Source: Paenibacillus yonginensis (lineage in GTDB: Bacteria; Bacillota; Bacilli; Paenibacillales; Paenibacillaceae). Taken from it: a stretch of 64,000 bases of DNA. Numbering within the stretch: the first letter of the stretch is position 1; every line of letters starts with the position of its first letter. The translations under genes and the position numbers were made by a program. Of the stretch, positions 9,131 through 16,743 are shown piece after piece. The stretch covers positions 2,795,501 to 2,859,500 of the forward strand of contig NZ_CP014167.1 of assembly GCF_001685395.1 (NCBI RefSeq), read 5' to 3'. A model generated the notes under the pieces. It made no database searches, was not told the origin of the DNA, and saw nothing but the letters and a program-made list of their open reading frames with translations.

Positions 9131-9547
9131 TTATTTAGCCACCAGCACCGGAATCTCAGAATGATGCAGCACCCCGTGAGTGACGCTGCCGAGCAGCGCC
9201 TCGTTCATTAAACCTCTGCCATGGCTGCCCATTACAATCAAATCCGCTTTCACTTCCTGAGCCGCAGTACAAATGGATTTGACCGGGTGGCCGGTAAGAT
9301 GAACGAATCGGAGCCGGTTTTTCCACGGAGCAAGCTGCTCCGTTATTTCCTGCCTAATCGTTTCGCTCAGCCTTCCTTCAAAGGCATCTACAGCTTCAGG
9401 AATCAGATCATAAGCATAATTCTCTCTAACGGTCACATACACAACCGTACATTCGGCTGCAGGCCATGCCTGCAGCAGCTCTTCCATAAGGCTTGCAGCA
9501 TGCGCAGAATACTTTGATCCGTCTGTGGCGAATAATATGTTTTTCAC
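9131..9547 (-). CDS. universal stress protein (UspA family)
   Basis: A single-domain protein of 138 residues. It starts with ILFATDGSKYSAHA and ends with the ATP-binding motif GSHGRGLMNEALLGSVTHGV, the G-2x-G-9x-G(S/T) pattern of nucleotide-binding Usp proteins. Usp proteins are cytoplasmic and support survival under stress, often as dimers. The ATG at 9547 is preceded by AGGAGG-like sequence. It is a lone minus-strand gene convergent with the LysR gene, with no partner suggesting a specific role. Confidence 0.93.
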   Translation of the reverse strand: MKNILFATDGSKYSAHAASLMEELLQAWPAAECTVVYVTVRENYAYDLIPEAVDAFEGRLSETIRQEITEQLAPWKNRLRFVHLTGHPVKSICTAAQEVKADLIVMGSHGRGLMNEALLGSVTHGVLHHSEIPVLVAK

Positions 9548-9696
9548 TGAACTAACCTCCTGTTTTCATATACTCCACGATCCTGATTCGATTCAATGTG
9601 GTGGCTGCCTATATCGTATGCCCTTCCTTCTGATAAGTAAAATAATTGATTTTGATGTTTATCATAAACAAATAGTTATCATTAGGCTAAAATCAG

Positions 9697-10289
9697 AACT
9701 ACCCGTCCAACGGGTAGTTTGCACTAGGCGTATAACCCCCTGTTGCCAAACTGCGCCTAAAGACGCTAGCCTGACCACAAAGCGTTCAGGCTCAGTGTTA
9801 TTTGTCTCTTTCACTTACCAGTTAAACTGGTTTTACTTTTTCTTGCTCTTGTTGCTGCTGAATGGATCTTCATACTCTTTTACACTCAGCTTATCTACGG
9901 CTTGGTCATGTGCCTCTTGCTCTCTAATGTATTTGGCGACGGTGGCTTCATTTAGCCCCACTGTACTTACGTAGTAGCCTTCCGCCCAGAATTTCCGGTT
10001 CCCATACTTATACCTCAAATTGGCGTGCTTCTCGAAGATCATGAGTGCGCTTTTCCCTTTTAAATAGCCCATAAAGGAAGACACCCATATTTTCGGCGAA
10101 ATCGCCACCAGTATGTGGACATGATCCGGCATCATATACCCTTCTAGTATTTCTACTCCCTGTATTTAAATAGACTCTTCATGATTTCAATTAGATCTCT
10201 TCTCACTTGATTGTAGGTCTCTTTACGTCTATACTTCGGGGTGGTCTTATTGGTGTAACCCTAGATCCCTCCACCCGCATAGCGGGTGG
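9697..10289 (-). mobile_element. decayed IS200/IS605-type element
   Basis: A Y1 transposase pseudogene is bracketed by two similar imperfect-palindrome hairpins. At 9697-9719 a perfect 10-bp stem (AACTACCCGT with a cca loop) lies on the 3' side of the gene. At 10271-10289 an 8-bp stem (CCACCCGC with an ata loop) lies on the 5' side. Such subterminal hairpins are recognised by the transposase in this family. A second inverted repeat TAGGCG/CGCCTA (9725-9759) lies inside the 3' end. There is no tnpB. The exact cleavage sites cannot be set without a second copy. Confidence 0.7.
9833..10250 (-). pseudogene. tnpA: IS200-type Y1 transposase TnpA, frameshifted
   Basis: The C-terminal 100 residues form an open frame that contains the HUH motif MPDHVHILV and the catalytic tyrosine region (FWAEGYYVSTVG). 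The missing upstream part is still readable in another frame (TPKYRRKETYNQVRRD, about 10190-10242). It stops at a TAG near 10156. Reading VEILEGYMMPDH directly after FKYR needs one base restored around 10156-10160. The N-terminal 15 or so residues (the usual KYHVVF segment) are not recognisable. The gene is therefore inactive, or can only move when another copy supplies transposase. Confidence 0.8.
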
Positions 10290-10332
10290 TTTTATATTTC
10301 GCGCGTTTCACGCGCTCAACAGGCTGAAGCCT

Positions 10333-10369
10333 AAAAAATTTAAAAAGCAGCCGCATCAGCAGCTGCTTT
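10333..10369 (-). terminator. terminator behind a gene remnant
   Basis: AAAGCAGC/GCTGCTTT stem (10344-10351 with 10362-10369) followed on the minus strand by a T-rich tract. It serves the coding remnant ending at 10381. Part of it recurs at 12595. Confidence 0.7.
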
Positions 10370-10389
10370 CTTTCTACTTTTTAATTCCC
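10351..10389. repeat. imperfect direct repeat, copy 1 (left edge of AT-rich island)
   Basis: A 39-nt segment containing CGCATCAGCAGCTGCT recurs at 12595-12633 in the same orientation, at about 80% identity by eye. Both copies cover a gene end and the first arm of a terminator. Together they bracket the AT-rich block. Confidence 0.65.
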
Positions 10390-10500
10390 AACAAGTCCTG
10401 CCCGGTAGCCAGTTTCCGACCAAAGCGGCAGAGTCGTTTGCCGCCATGCATCCAAACGCATCAGGTTGATGCACACCTTAACCGCGTTACTTTTACCGCA
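10381..10500 (-). pseudogene. 3' remnant of an unidentified gene
   Basis: On the minus strand a GC-richer frame reads through KVCINLMRLDAWRQTTLP and ends YRAGLVGN with a TAA at 10381-10383. It is directly followed by a terminator. Composition resembles the core genome rather than the AT-rich gene next to it, and no start codon with a ribosome site is present. It looks like the cut-off tail of a gene whose body was replaced. I do not recognise the family. Confidence 0.4.
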
Positions 10501-11017
10501 ACTCTGAAAACGGATAAGATACTCGAGTTCCATCATTCATAATAACTATTAGGTTCTCACTACTTAATGTTGTAATATTTTTATTTAAAGGTATAAACCA
10601 GCTTCCTTCCTGCCCAACCTCATAGCTTATCTCCAACGAGCCGCTAAGGTAAGATCTATCGTTAAAAATCACAGACTTTATATTCTGAGAAGGGAAAAAA
10701 CCAAAAACAAACGCTTGTCCATCTATATTAAAAAAAGAAACTAATTGATTATAAGCTTGTGTGTTTTTAAGGATCGGAGCTGGATCCAAAGCCTTTTTCC
10801 AACCTAAAACCCCTTTTTTCAAATAAACCACTTTTAATTCTTTTTCATTATTCAATATGGCAATTTTACCTTTTGCAAAATTTACAATCGCTAAATTAGC
10901 ATGATCTAAATTTAAAGTCTTATTAATTGTGGAGTGATTGTAACGATAAAATCCCATATAAGCAATTATCAGAAGCACCAGCAAGATTCCTATAACACTA
11001 AAAATAATTCGCTTCAT
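10493..11017 (-). CDS. hypothetical N-terminally membrane-anchored protein
   Basis: This 174-residue protein has one strong hydrophobic helix at residues 4-22 (IFSVIGILLVLLIIAYMGF). It probably acts as an uncleaved anchor with the remaining 150 residues outside the membrane. The rest is beta-rich, with no cysteines and no catalytic motif that I recognise. Codon use and base composition are clearly more AT-rich than the flanking chromosome, which suggests transfer together with the adjacent secreted protein. It is divergent from that gene. Its 3' end abuts the gene remnant at 10381-10500. Confidence 0.6.
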   Translation of the reverse strand: MKRIIFSVIGILLVLLIIAYMGFYRYNHSTINKTLNLDHANLAIVNFAKGKIAILNNEKELKVVYLKKGVLGWKKALDPAPILKNTQAYNQLVSFFNIDGQAFVFGFFPSQNIKSVIFNDRSYLSGSLEISYEVGQEGSWFIPLNKNITTLSSENLIVIMNDGTRVSYPFSELR

Positions 11018-11217
11018 TTAAATTCGCCCCTTTTAAAGGAATTATATTCCTTTATTTTAAAAAAATGAGATTGAGTTCATTCTAAAGGTAATTAAAACAA
11101 AAAGATAGATGTATAATAAAATTTAACAATATTACTATATTGACATAATAGTTAATATTATTTACAATTTATATGCAGGAAAATAATGGATAATAAGGAG
11201 GGGGGAGGTATTAAAAT

Positions 11218-12310
11218 ATGAAAAAAATGAAGGTGTTAGCACCATTTTTATCATTGGCAATTGCACTCGGTTTAGGTTCATCAATTTCCGCTGACGAGGT
11301 TAATAATTCCATATCCGCTGAAATTGTCGGATATACCGTTGATCAAAACTTTAATAACTTAGGGAAAAATGAAGGCACAATTAAGGTCACTTTTGATTCC
11401 TCAAACAACCAGGCTTTTCTTAATGCTTCTATTACTTTTGATGATAAAGAATACTCTTTTAATGGAACTGCTACCCCGTCGAATCAATATAAAGAACCCG
11501 TGTATACCGGCTTTGCTACTATAGAGAACAGCAACACTCCTATTTTTTTTTGCTTTTAATCCGACCTTGGATGCGTTTAACGTCTCTTTCCAAGATCAAA
11601 GCTTGCAATTTGTTGATGGTAAAACCCTTCCTTCCTATGATGAAGGATACAAAGGTTACAAACAAATACATGCTATTGGGAAAAATAACTCGATTCCAAA
11701 TTCAATTTCACCCTTAGCTGGTGTAGATACTTATTTACGTGGTAATCAATTTGCAAGTAACGGAAGTGCTAATACTTATATGGAAGTCGTTGGTCCCCCA
11801 ACTCTTCCTCATGGGACCTCTAACCTATACTCAATTCGTGTTTGGCTAGCTAGTAGTCTTCCACAGTCTGGTTACGGTTCTAATATAACTTCCGTTCATT
11901 TTGCAGGAACGAGCGGAGATTCCGATGTGTATGCCCAACAAGTTTACCCTATAAGTTCTGGAGGTGGAGGAGGAGGTTTATCTGTAAGTCTCAGCATTGC
12001 TTACCAGGCATTTTCTGTAAGTATCGGTTATTCAGCTGCAAGCGTTACTTCTTGGACAAATAATGGTAATAGCTGGACTCATGATCAAAATGGAGCTTGG
12101 TCTCCCTCATCAAACCAATACAGTAGCTCAAATATAGGGAACGGATTTGCTTCGCAAGCATCTTTATATGCAAGTGGAGGCACCACACACAAAGGTTCTC
12201 ATACTGGAACTGCAACAGCAAACCTTCAAATCACAAATTATGGTGGTGGCGGTTCAATGGTTTCTTATTGGTTAAATAACAGTTGCACTTGGACATATAC
12301 TATTTCATAA
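11218..12310 (+). pseudogene. secreted glycine-rich protein, split by a frameshift in a nine-T tract
   Basis: The first frame (11218-11559) starts with ATG behind a strong AAGGAGGGGGGAGG site. It encodes a signal peptide (residues 1-25, cleavage near SISA) and a beta-rich region. It ends shortly after ATTTTTTTTTGC at 11542-11552. The second frame (11567-12310) continues the protein. Removing one T from the nine-T run joins them as PIFFAFNPTLDAFNVSF, giving one product of about 363 residues. The C-terminal half is rich in Gly, Ser, Asn and Thr, with GGGGGG at about 140 residues into the second frame. No family is recognised. The break may be a true mutation, slippage-based switching or a sequencing error. 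Confidence 0.7.
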
Positions 12311-12376
12311 ATTAAAAGATGGCAGCTATGCTCTAAAATGCTTTAACGTGATTGCCCCCTTGGCATAGGACAAATC

Positions 12377-12443
12377 AAAACACCTTCAAAAAATCTATTG
12401 CATCGTAAGATGTAAGGGACAAGTTTGAAGGTGTTTTACGTTG
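12377..12443 (+). repeat. dispersed palindromic repeat, copy A
   Basis: The ends AAAACACCTTCAA and TTGAAGGTGTTTT are perfectly complementary (about 13 bp) around a 35-nt interior containing TCGTAAGAT and GGGACAAG, followed by CGTTGG. The element recurs on the minus strand at 48521 and 55253. Confidence 0.75.
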
Positions 12444-12594
12444 GGGAGACATGCATTGGACCTTTAGACATATGTATTTAATCCTATTCAAGCAAAAAAA
12501 TAAACCAGTCACCGCTTGAATATTGGCAACTGGCTATCTAGGTCAATAAGATATTTTAATTTCTGCCTCATACACGGGGATACCAGTCTAGTTC

Positions 12595-12633
12595 CCGCAT
12601 CAGCAGCTGCTCTCTTCCTACTTCCTAACCCTC
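12595..12633. repeat. imperfect direct repeat, copy 2 (right edge of AT-rich island)
   Basis: Matches 10351-10389 (shared core CGCATCAGCAGCTGCT). Here the second terminator arm is missing: after GATGCGG on the minus strand the sequence diverges, so the hairpin is cut in half. Confidence 0.65.
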
Positions 12634-12637
12634 AGGC

Positions 12638-13723
12638 CTACTCGTTCAAATAAACCGCCTTACCCGTGCGGGCCGACTCGTAAATGGCCTCCAGAATCTG
12701 CGAAACTACATAAGCCTGCTCCGGCGTAACAACCGGATCGCGGTCCTGCTCGATCGAATCGATCCAGTCTTTCATTTCCAGATCGGTCCGGTTCATTTGA
12801 ATGCCGTCGTAGAAGGCTACGCCGCCGGAACCCAGTTCGACTTCCTTGGCGAACAGGTTGCCGTGGTCTTCGCCGTTGATCCGCAGCCCCTGCTTCATGT
12901 CGGCCCCGCCTTCGGTTCCGCTCAGCGAACATTTCGCTTCATCGATGTCCAGCGTGTTCAAAGCCCAGCTCGCTTCCAAATTGATAGTAGCGCCGTTCTC
13001 CATGATGATCATGCCGAACGCCGAATCCTCTACCGTAAACTTCTTCGGATCCCAAGGCCCCCAAGCGTTGGCCGCATTTTCGCGTTGGGACAGCTCATGA
13101 TATTTGGTACCAAGCACGACCTTTGGACGGTAGTTGTTCATCATCCAAAGCGTCAAATCCAAAGCGTGTGTACCGATATCGATCAGCGGGCCTCCGCCCT
13201 GCTTCTCTTCATCGAGGAACACGCCCCAGGTTGGCACCGCTCTGCGCCGGATGGCATGCGCTCTGGCGTAATAAATATGGCCGAGCTCCCCGGCGTCGCA
13301 GGCTTTCTTCAGGTGCTGGCTGTCCGGACGGAAGCGGTTGTCGTAGCCAATGGTCAGCTTTTTGCCGGTGCTTTTCGCAGCTTCTACCATTTTCTTCGCA
13401 TCTGCAGCGCTTTTGGCCATCGGTTTCTCGCACATCACGTGGTTGCCCGCCTCCAGCGCGGCAATCGAAATTTCCGCGTGGGAATCGTTAGGCGTCAGCA
13501 CGTGTACGATGTCCAGTCCGCCGGCCTGCAGCAGCTCTTTATAATCCGTATAAACCTTCGCGCCTTCAGCACCGTATTTCTCGGCCGCTTGTTCGGCCCG
13601 CTCCGGAATAATGTCACAGAAAGCAACAAGCTGAATGTTGTCCATTTTCCCCAGGCTTGGCAGGTGTTTGCCGTTTGCAATGCCGCCGCAGCCGATAATG
13701 CCTACACGGTAGGTTTTACCCAT
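12638..13723 (-). CDS. Gfo/Idh/MocA family oxidoreductase
   Basis: This 361-residue NAD(P)-dependent sugar or inositol-type dehydrogenase has an N-terminal Rossmann fold (GIIGCGGIANGKH, residues 8-20), the EKPMAKS motif at about 100 and the substrate-domain motif GGGPLIDIGTHALDL near 185. It is the last gene of a three-gene unit with an AraC regulator and a second Gfo/Idh protein. Its Shine-Dalgarno GAGGATGA overlaps the stop of the AraC gene, so translation is coupled. The substrate cannot be told from sequence. There is no ABC importer or hydrolase beside it. Confidence 0.92.
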   Translation of the reverse strand: MGKTYRVGIIGCGGIANGKHLPSLGKMDNIQLVAFCDIIPERAEQAAEKYGAEGAKVYTDYKELLQAGGLDIVHVLTPNDSHAEISIAALEAGNHVMCEKPMAKSAADAKKMVEAAKSTGKKLTIGYDNRFRPDSQHLKKACDAGELGHIYYARAHAIRRRAVPTWGVFLDEEKQGGGPLIDIGTHALDLTLWMMNNYRPKVVLGTKYHELSQRENAANAWGPWDPKKFTVEDSAFGMIIMENGATINLEASWALNTLDIDEAKCSLSGTEGGADMKQGLRINGEDHGNLFAKEVELGSGGVAFYDGIQMNRTDLEMKDWIDSIEQDRDPVVTPEQAYVVSQILEAIYESARTGKAVYLNE

Positions 13724-13729
13724 CTTCGA

Positions 13730-14671
13730 TCATCCTCGCTTCTCTTGTAAAGTTCTGCGGTAAGCCGCAGGGGTCATGCCGATTCTTTTCCGAAACACAT
13801 TATGCAAATAGGTTACATGGTTAAACCCTTCCGACTGGGCGATCTGCTCCACCGTCAGTGCTCCGTCTTCAAGCTTGCGGCAGACCGCCTTGAGCCGGAT
13901 ATTTTCCAGCGCTTTGCTGAACGTTTTGTCCGGGCAGGCCTGGTTAAAAATCCGCTGCAGCTGACGTGAGCTGATGTTCAGCCTTTCCGCCACGTTCTCC
14001 AGCGTAATCGGTGAAGCATGGTTCGCTTCCATAAACTGAATAGCGTATTGATAGCGGTAGGTGAGCATGTCGCGTCTCGGCGCCTCCGATTCCGTCTGAA
14101 TCCCTTCCGGTACATAAGCCCTGACGGTCTTGAGCAGGATGCCGATCACCAGATGTTTGATGGAGGTGTAATAGCCGGGCAGCTTGGCGTCGCATAACGC
14201 ATAAGCTTCAAGGAAACAATCCATCGCTTTGTGCGTATCCAGGGTTGGCGCAAGCGGCAGGCTCCTGAGCTTCTCCACGCATTCCTGCGCTTCCGCGATT
14301 TCCCAAGGGTCCACGCCGGCGCGGCGTTTCTCCGCAATATCGACGTGCAGGCAGAATTCGTCCATCGCTTCCGCCGCGTCCGCTTCCTGGTGATGCATGA
14401 CGCCGGGAGGCGTCAGGTATAGCATCTCCTCCGACAGGGCATGCTCCTGCCCATCCTCCCCGTCCCCGAAGATCACTTTGCCTTTCCCGGACGGAATGAA
14501 ATGAAATTCAAATTCGGCATGATTATGGAACCCCACAACCCGGCCTGCCGGAAAAGAAGTCAGGTGGAAACGGAGCACCCGAAGTTCATAATGTCCCCAC
14601 GGGACGGTGATGTCGAGCCGCTCCAGCAGTTCCCGTTTGTCAAACCAAGGTTGTAAGGTTTTAGGGTCCAT
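13730..14671 (-). CDS. AraC-family regulator with cupin sensor domain
   Basis: This 313-residue protein has an N-terminal cupin (residues about 20-110, with GFHNHAEFEFHFIPSG and LTPPGVMHHQ). The C-terminal two-helix-turn-helix domain covers about 205-305 (ITLENVAERLNISSRQLQRI and VEQIAQSEGFNHVTYLHNVF). It probably senses a sugar and controls the flanking oxidoreductase genes. A pair of direct repeats upstream of the operon (15872-15900) is a candidate binding site. It lies 102 nt after the first Gfo/Idh gene and 6 nt before the second. Confidence 0.93.
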   Translation of the reverse strand: MDPKTLQPWFDKRELLERLDITVPWGHYELRVLRFHLTSFPAGRVVGFHNHAEFEFHFIPSGKGKVIFGDGEDGQEHALSEEMLYLTPPGVMHHQEADAAEAMDEFCLHVDIAEKRRAGVDPWEIAEAQECVEKLRSLPLAPTLDTHKAMDCFLEAYALCDAKLPGYYTSIKHLVIGILLKTVRAYVPEGIQTESEAPRRDMLTYRYQYAIQFMEANHASPITLENVAERLNISSRQLQRIFNQACPDKTFSKALENIRLKAVCRKLEDGALTVEQIAQSEGFNHVTYLHNVFRKRIGMTPAAYRRTLQEKRG

Positions 14672-14772
14672 GACGAAATTCCTCCTGAATGATGAAGAAA
14701 ATGATTGAAGCTCTTAGTAATGGAATAAAGCCGTGGCCAAAGGAATTTCAACCGCTAATCCGCTCAAATCGA

Positions 14773-15792
14773 TCAGCCTTCCAGCTCTTCCAGTGTGACG
14801 ATCCGTTTCTCTGCCGCCGAAAGGTTGGCTGCTTCCATCAGCGAAGTCAGCTGGACGGCCGCCGCGATATTTTCCGAAGCTGCCGTGTCTTTCTGAATAT
14901 GGGCCACCCACTGGTCAAAGGCGCTTTCCCGGTTAGGCTTAAGAGGCAGCTCTACCCAGCTCTCCTTCGCCTTCGGATCTACGCCTTCCACTTCCCGGCT
15001 CGTTCTGAGCAGCAGCTTCGGTTCCGGCGTTCCATACAGCAGCGTGCCTTCGGTGCCGTGAATCTCGATCGTAAACGGAGAATGGTTATTGACGAATCCC
15101 GCTTCGACGACGCCGATCGCTCCGGAAGCCGTGTAGAGGGTCGCTACTGCGTTGTCCTCTACGTCCTTGCCTGTAACATAGCCAAAATTCGCGCTGACGC
15201 CCGTAATCGGCTGCCCCAGGAACAAGTTCGTCAGATACATCGGGTGACAGCCCAAATCGATAAGCGCACCGCCTTGTGCCTGCTCCAAATTGTAAAAATG
15301 CTCAGGAAGCCATCCCGCCGTTGCCCCGTTGTGCGACAAGCGCACTCTGACGTATGTAATCTGCCCAATCGGGTTCCGGCTCAAAATATCCTGAATGGCT
15401 AATGTATAACCATCGTTCAAGCGGGGCAAGGAAACCGTAAACTTGATCTTCTGGTTTTCAACTTCCCGCAAAATTTCGTTCAATTCTTTAGTTGTAGCGG
15501 CAATGACTTTCTCCGTAAAAATATGTTTGCCCGCCTTCGCAGCGGCCACCATAACCTCGCGGTGCCGGTTGGTCGGCGTAACGACAACCACGCCGTCGAT
15601 ATCTTCCCGGCCCAGCAGCTCATCCAGAGAGGCGATGAAAGGAACGCCCAGCCGCCCGGCCGCCTCTTGTCCCCGCTCGGGAAGTTCATCCCATACCGCG
15701 GCAATCTCCACATCCGGATGCGACTGCGCCTGTTTCGTATAGTCCCAGGCGTGCACGTGCCAATAGCTGATGATTCCGACTCTGACGCTCAT
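14773..15792 (-). CDS. Gfo/Idh/MocA family oxidoreductase
   Basis: This 339-residue protein is the first gene of the AraC-controlled unit. It has a Rossmann region (VGIISYWHVHAWDY, an atypical version of GxGxxG), the conserved EKV in place of EKP (FTEKVIAATT), and the C-terminal domain motif GGALIDLGCHPMYL. The departure from the usual glycine motif and the EKP proline suggests altered cofactor handling or a specialised subfamily. It is distinct in sequence from the second oxidoreductase of the operon, so this is not a recent duplication. Substrate unknown. Confidence 0.88.
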   Translation of the reverse strand: MSVRVGIISYWHVHAWDYTKQAQSHPDVEIAAVWDELPERGQEAAGRLGVPFIASLDELLGREDIDGVVVVTPTNRHREVMVAAAKAGKHIFTEKVIAATTKELNEILREVENQKIKFTVSLPRLNDGYTLAIQDILSRNPIGQITYVRVRLSHNGATAGWLPEHFYNLEQAQGGALIDLGCHPMYLTNLFLGQPITGVSANFGYVTGKDVEDNAVATLYTASGAIGVVEAGFVNNHSPFTIEIHGTEGTLLYGTPEPKLLLRTSREVEGVDPKAKESWVELPLKPNRESAFDQWVAHIQKDTAASENIAAAVQLTSLMEAANLSAAEKRIVTLEELEG

Positions 15793-15871
15793 TCGCTTTA
15801 CCTCCGATATATATTATTCTGACAGCCACTTTTAAAATAGCACAAAGTTAAGCGCTTTTATATTAGAAAAA

Positions 15872-15900
15872 TGCGACAACCAACTTATAATATTGCGACA
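15872..15900. promoter_or_regulatory. candidate AraC-type direct-repeat operator
   Basis: TGCGACA occurs at 15872-15878 and again at 15894-15900 in the same direction. The start-to-start distance is 22 nt, or two helical turns. The pair lies 80-108 nt upstream of the operon's first gene, where AraC proteins commonly bind. Confidence 0.5.
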
Positions 15901-15998
15901 TCAAAAATCAGTAAAAAATCACGCCGCTTGTCATAATATGAAACCTTTTTCGCGCTGGTTGAGGCCATTTCCACCGGGCGAACGATTCAGATGACAAA

Positions 15999-16022
15999 CA
16001 GCCGCCCCCTTTCGGGAGCGGC
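15999..16022 (-). terminator. hairpin terminator of the ABC/two-component operon
   Basis: GCCGCTCCC/GGGGGCGGC-type stem just past the stop of the ATPase gene. The T-tract is weak. Confidence 0.6.
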
Positions 16023-16071
16023 TGCGCATCATTTTCCAAACAAAACCAAACAATCTGGGGAGGATGTTCCC

Positions 16072-16743
16072 CTAAACCAGCTTCCCGTCCTGCAAATGCA
16101 GCACCCGGTCGCAGTAATGGAGCATCCGCTCGTCATGGGTAACCATGACGGCTGCCTTGCGCTGCGCCTTCACCTCATTGGCGATCATGCGCACGACCGT
16201 ATCGCCGCGTGCGGCATCCAGGCTGGCCGTCGGCTCGTCCGCCAGCAGGATCGAAGGCTGATTCATCCAGGCGCGGGCAATCGCGGCCCGCTGCTTCTCG
16301 CCGCCGGACAGCTTCTCCGGGTAAAACCCGGCGCGATGCCGAAGTCCAAGCCGCTCCAGCAGCTCATCCGCGCGGCGCCGGGCTTCACGTTTGTTCATGC
16401 CGGCCAGCCTGGCGACGAACTGCAGCTGCTCCTCCACCTTCAAATAAGGCACCAGGTTGGCGCTTTGGAACATAAACCCGATTTCCCGCAGGCGGAGATC
16501 GGACAATTCCCGTCCGTTCAAGCCTGCAAGCGTTCTTCCGTTGATCGTAACTTCGCCCGAGGTCGGGGTCAGCAGGGCCCCGGCGATGGACAGGAAGGTG
16601 CTTTTCCCCGAGCCGGAGGGCCCAAGCACCGCCACAAATTCCCCTTCTTTTACTTCAAAAGACAGTTCGTCCAAAATCGTAATCGTGGAATCGCCGTCGC
16701 CAAAGGTCCGGGTTACCCGGTTCAGCTTCAACATCGTTGTCAT
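16072..16743 (-). CDS. ABC transporter ATP-binding protein (LolD/MacB type)
   Basis: This 223-residue ATPase is complete: Walker A GPSGSGKS at 41-48, Q-loop Q93, signature LSGGEK at 145-150, Walker B ILLADE at 165-170 and H-loop H203. It belongs to the group that pairs with FtsX/MacB-type permeases to move lipids, peptides or antibiotics by a mechanical action rather than by classic import. Its ATG overlaps the permease stop in a TAATG arrangement. It is the last gene of an operon starting with a response regulator and a histidine kinase, so expression is probably induced by that system. Confidence 0.93.
   Translation of the reverse strand: MTTMLKLNRVTRTFGDGDSTITILDELSFEVKEGEFVAVLGPSGSGKSTFLSIAGALLTPTSGEVTINGRTLAGLNGRELSDLRLREIGFMFQSANLVPYLKVEEQLQFVARLAGMNKREARRRADELLERLGLRHRAGFYPEKLSGGEKQRAAIARAWMNQPSILLADEPTASLDAARGDTVVRMIANEVKAQRKAAVMVTHDERMLHYCDRVLHLQDGKLV

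Larger units (their letters stand above)
12311..12637. other. intergenic region with repeat element A and truncated terminator
   Basis: No gene is seen. The stretch holds the palindromic repeat A (12377-12443) and the second copy of the 39-nt direct repeat (12595-12633). The Gfo/Idh gene downstream of it on the minus strand therefore lacks a complete terminator of its own. Confidence 0.5.
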
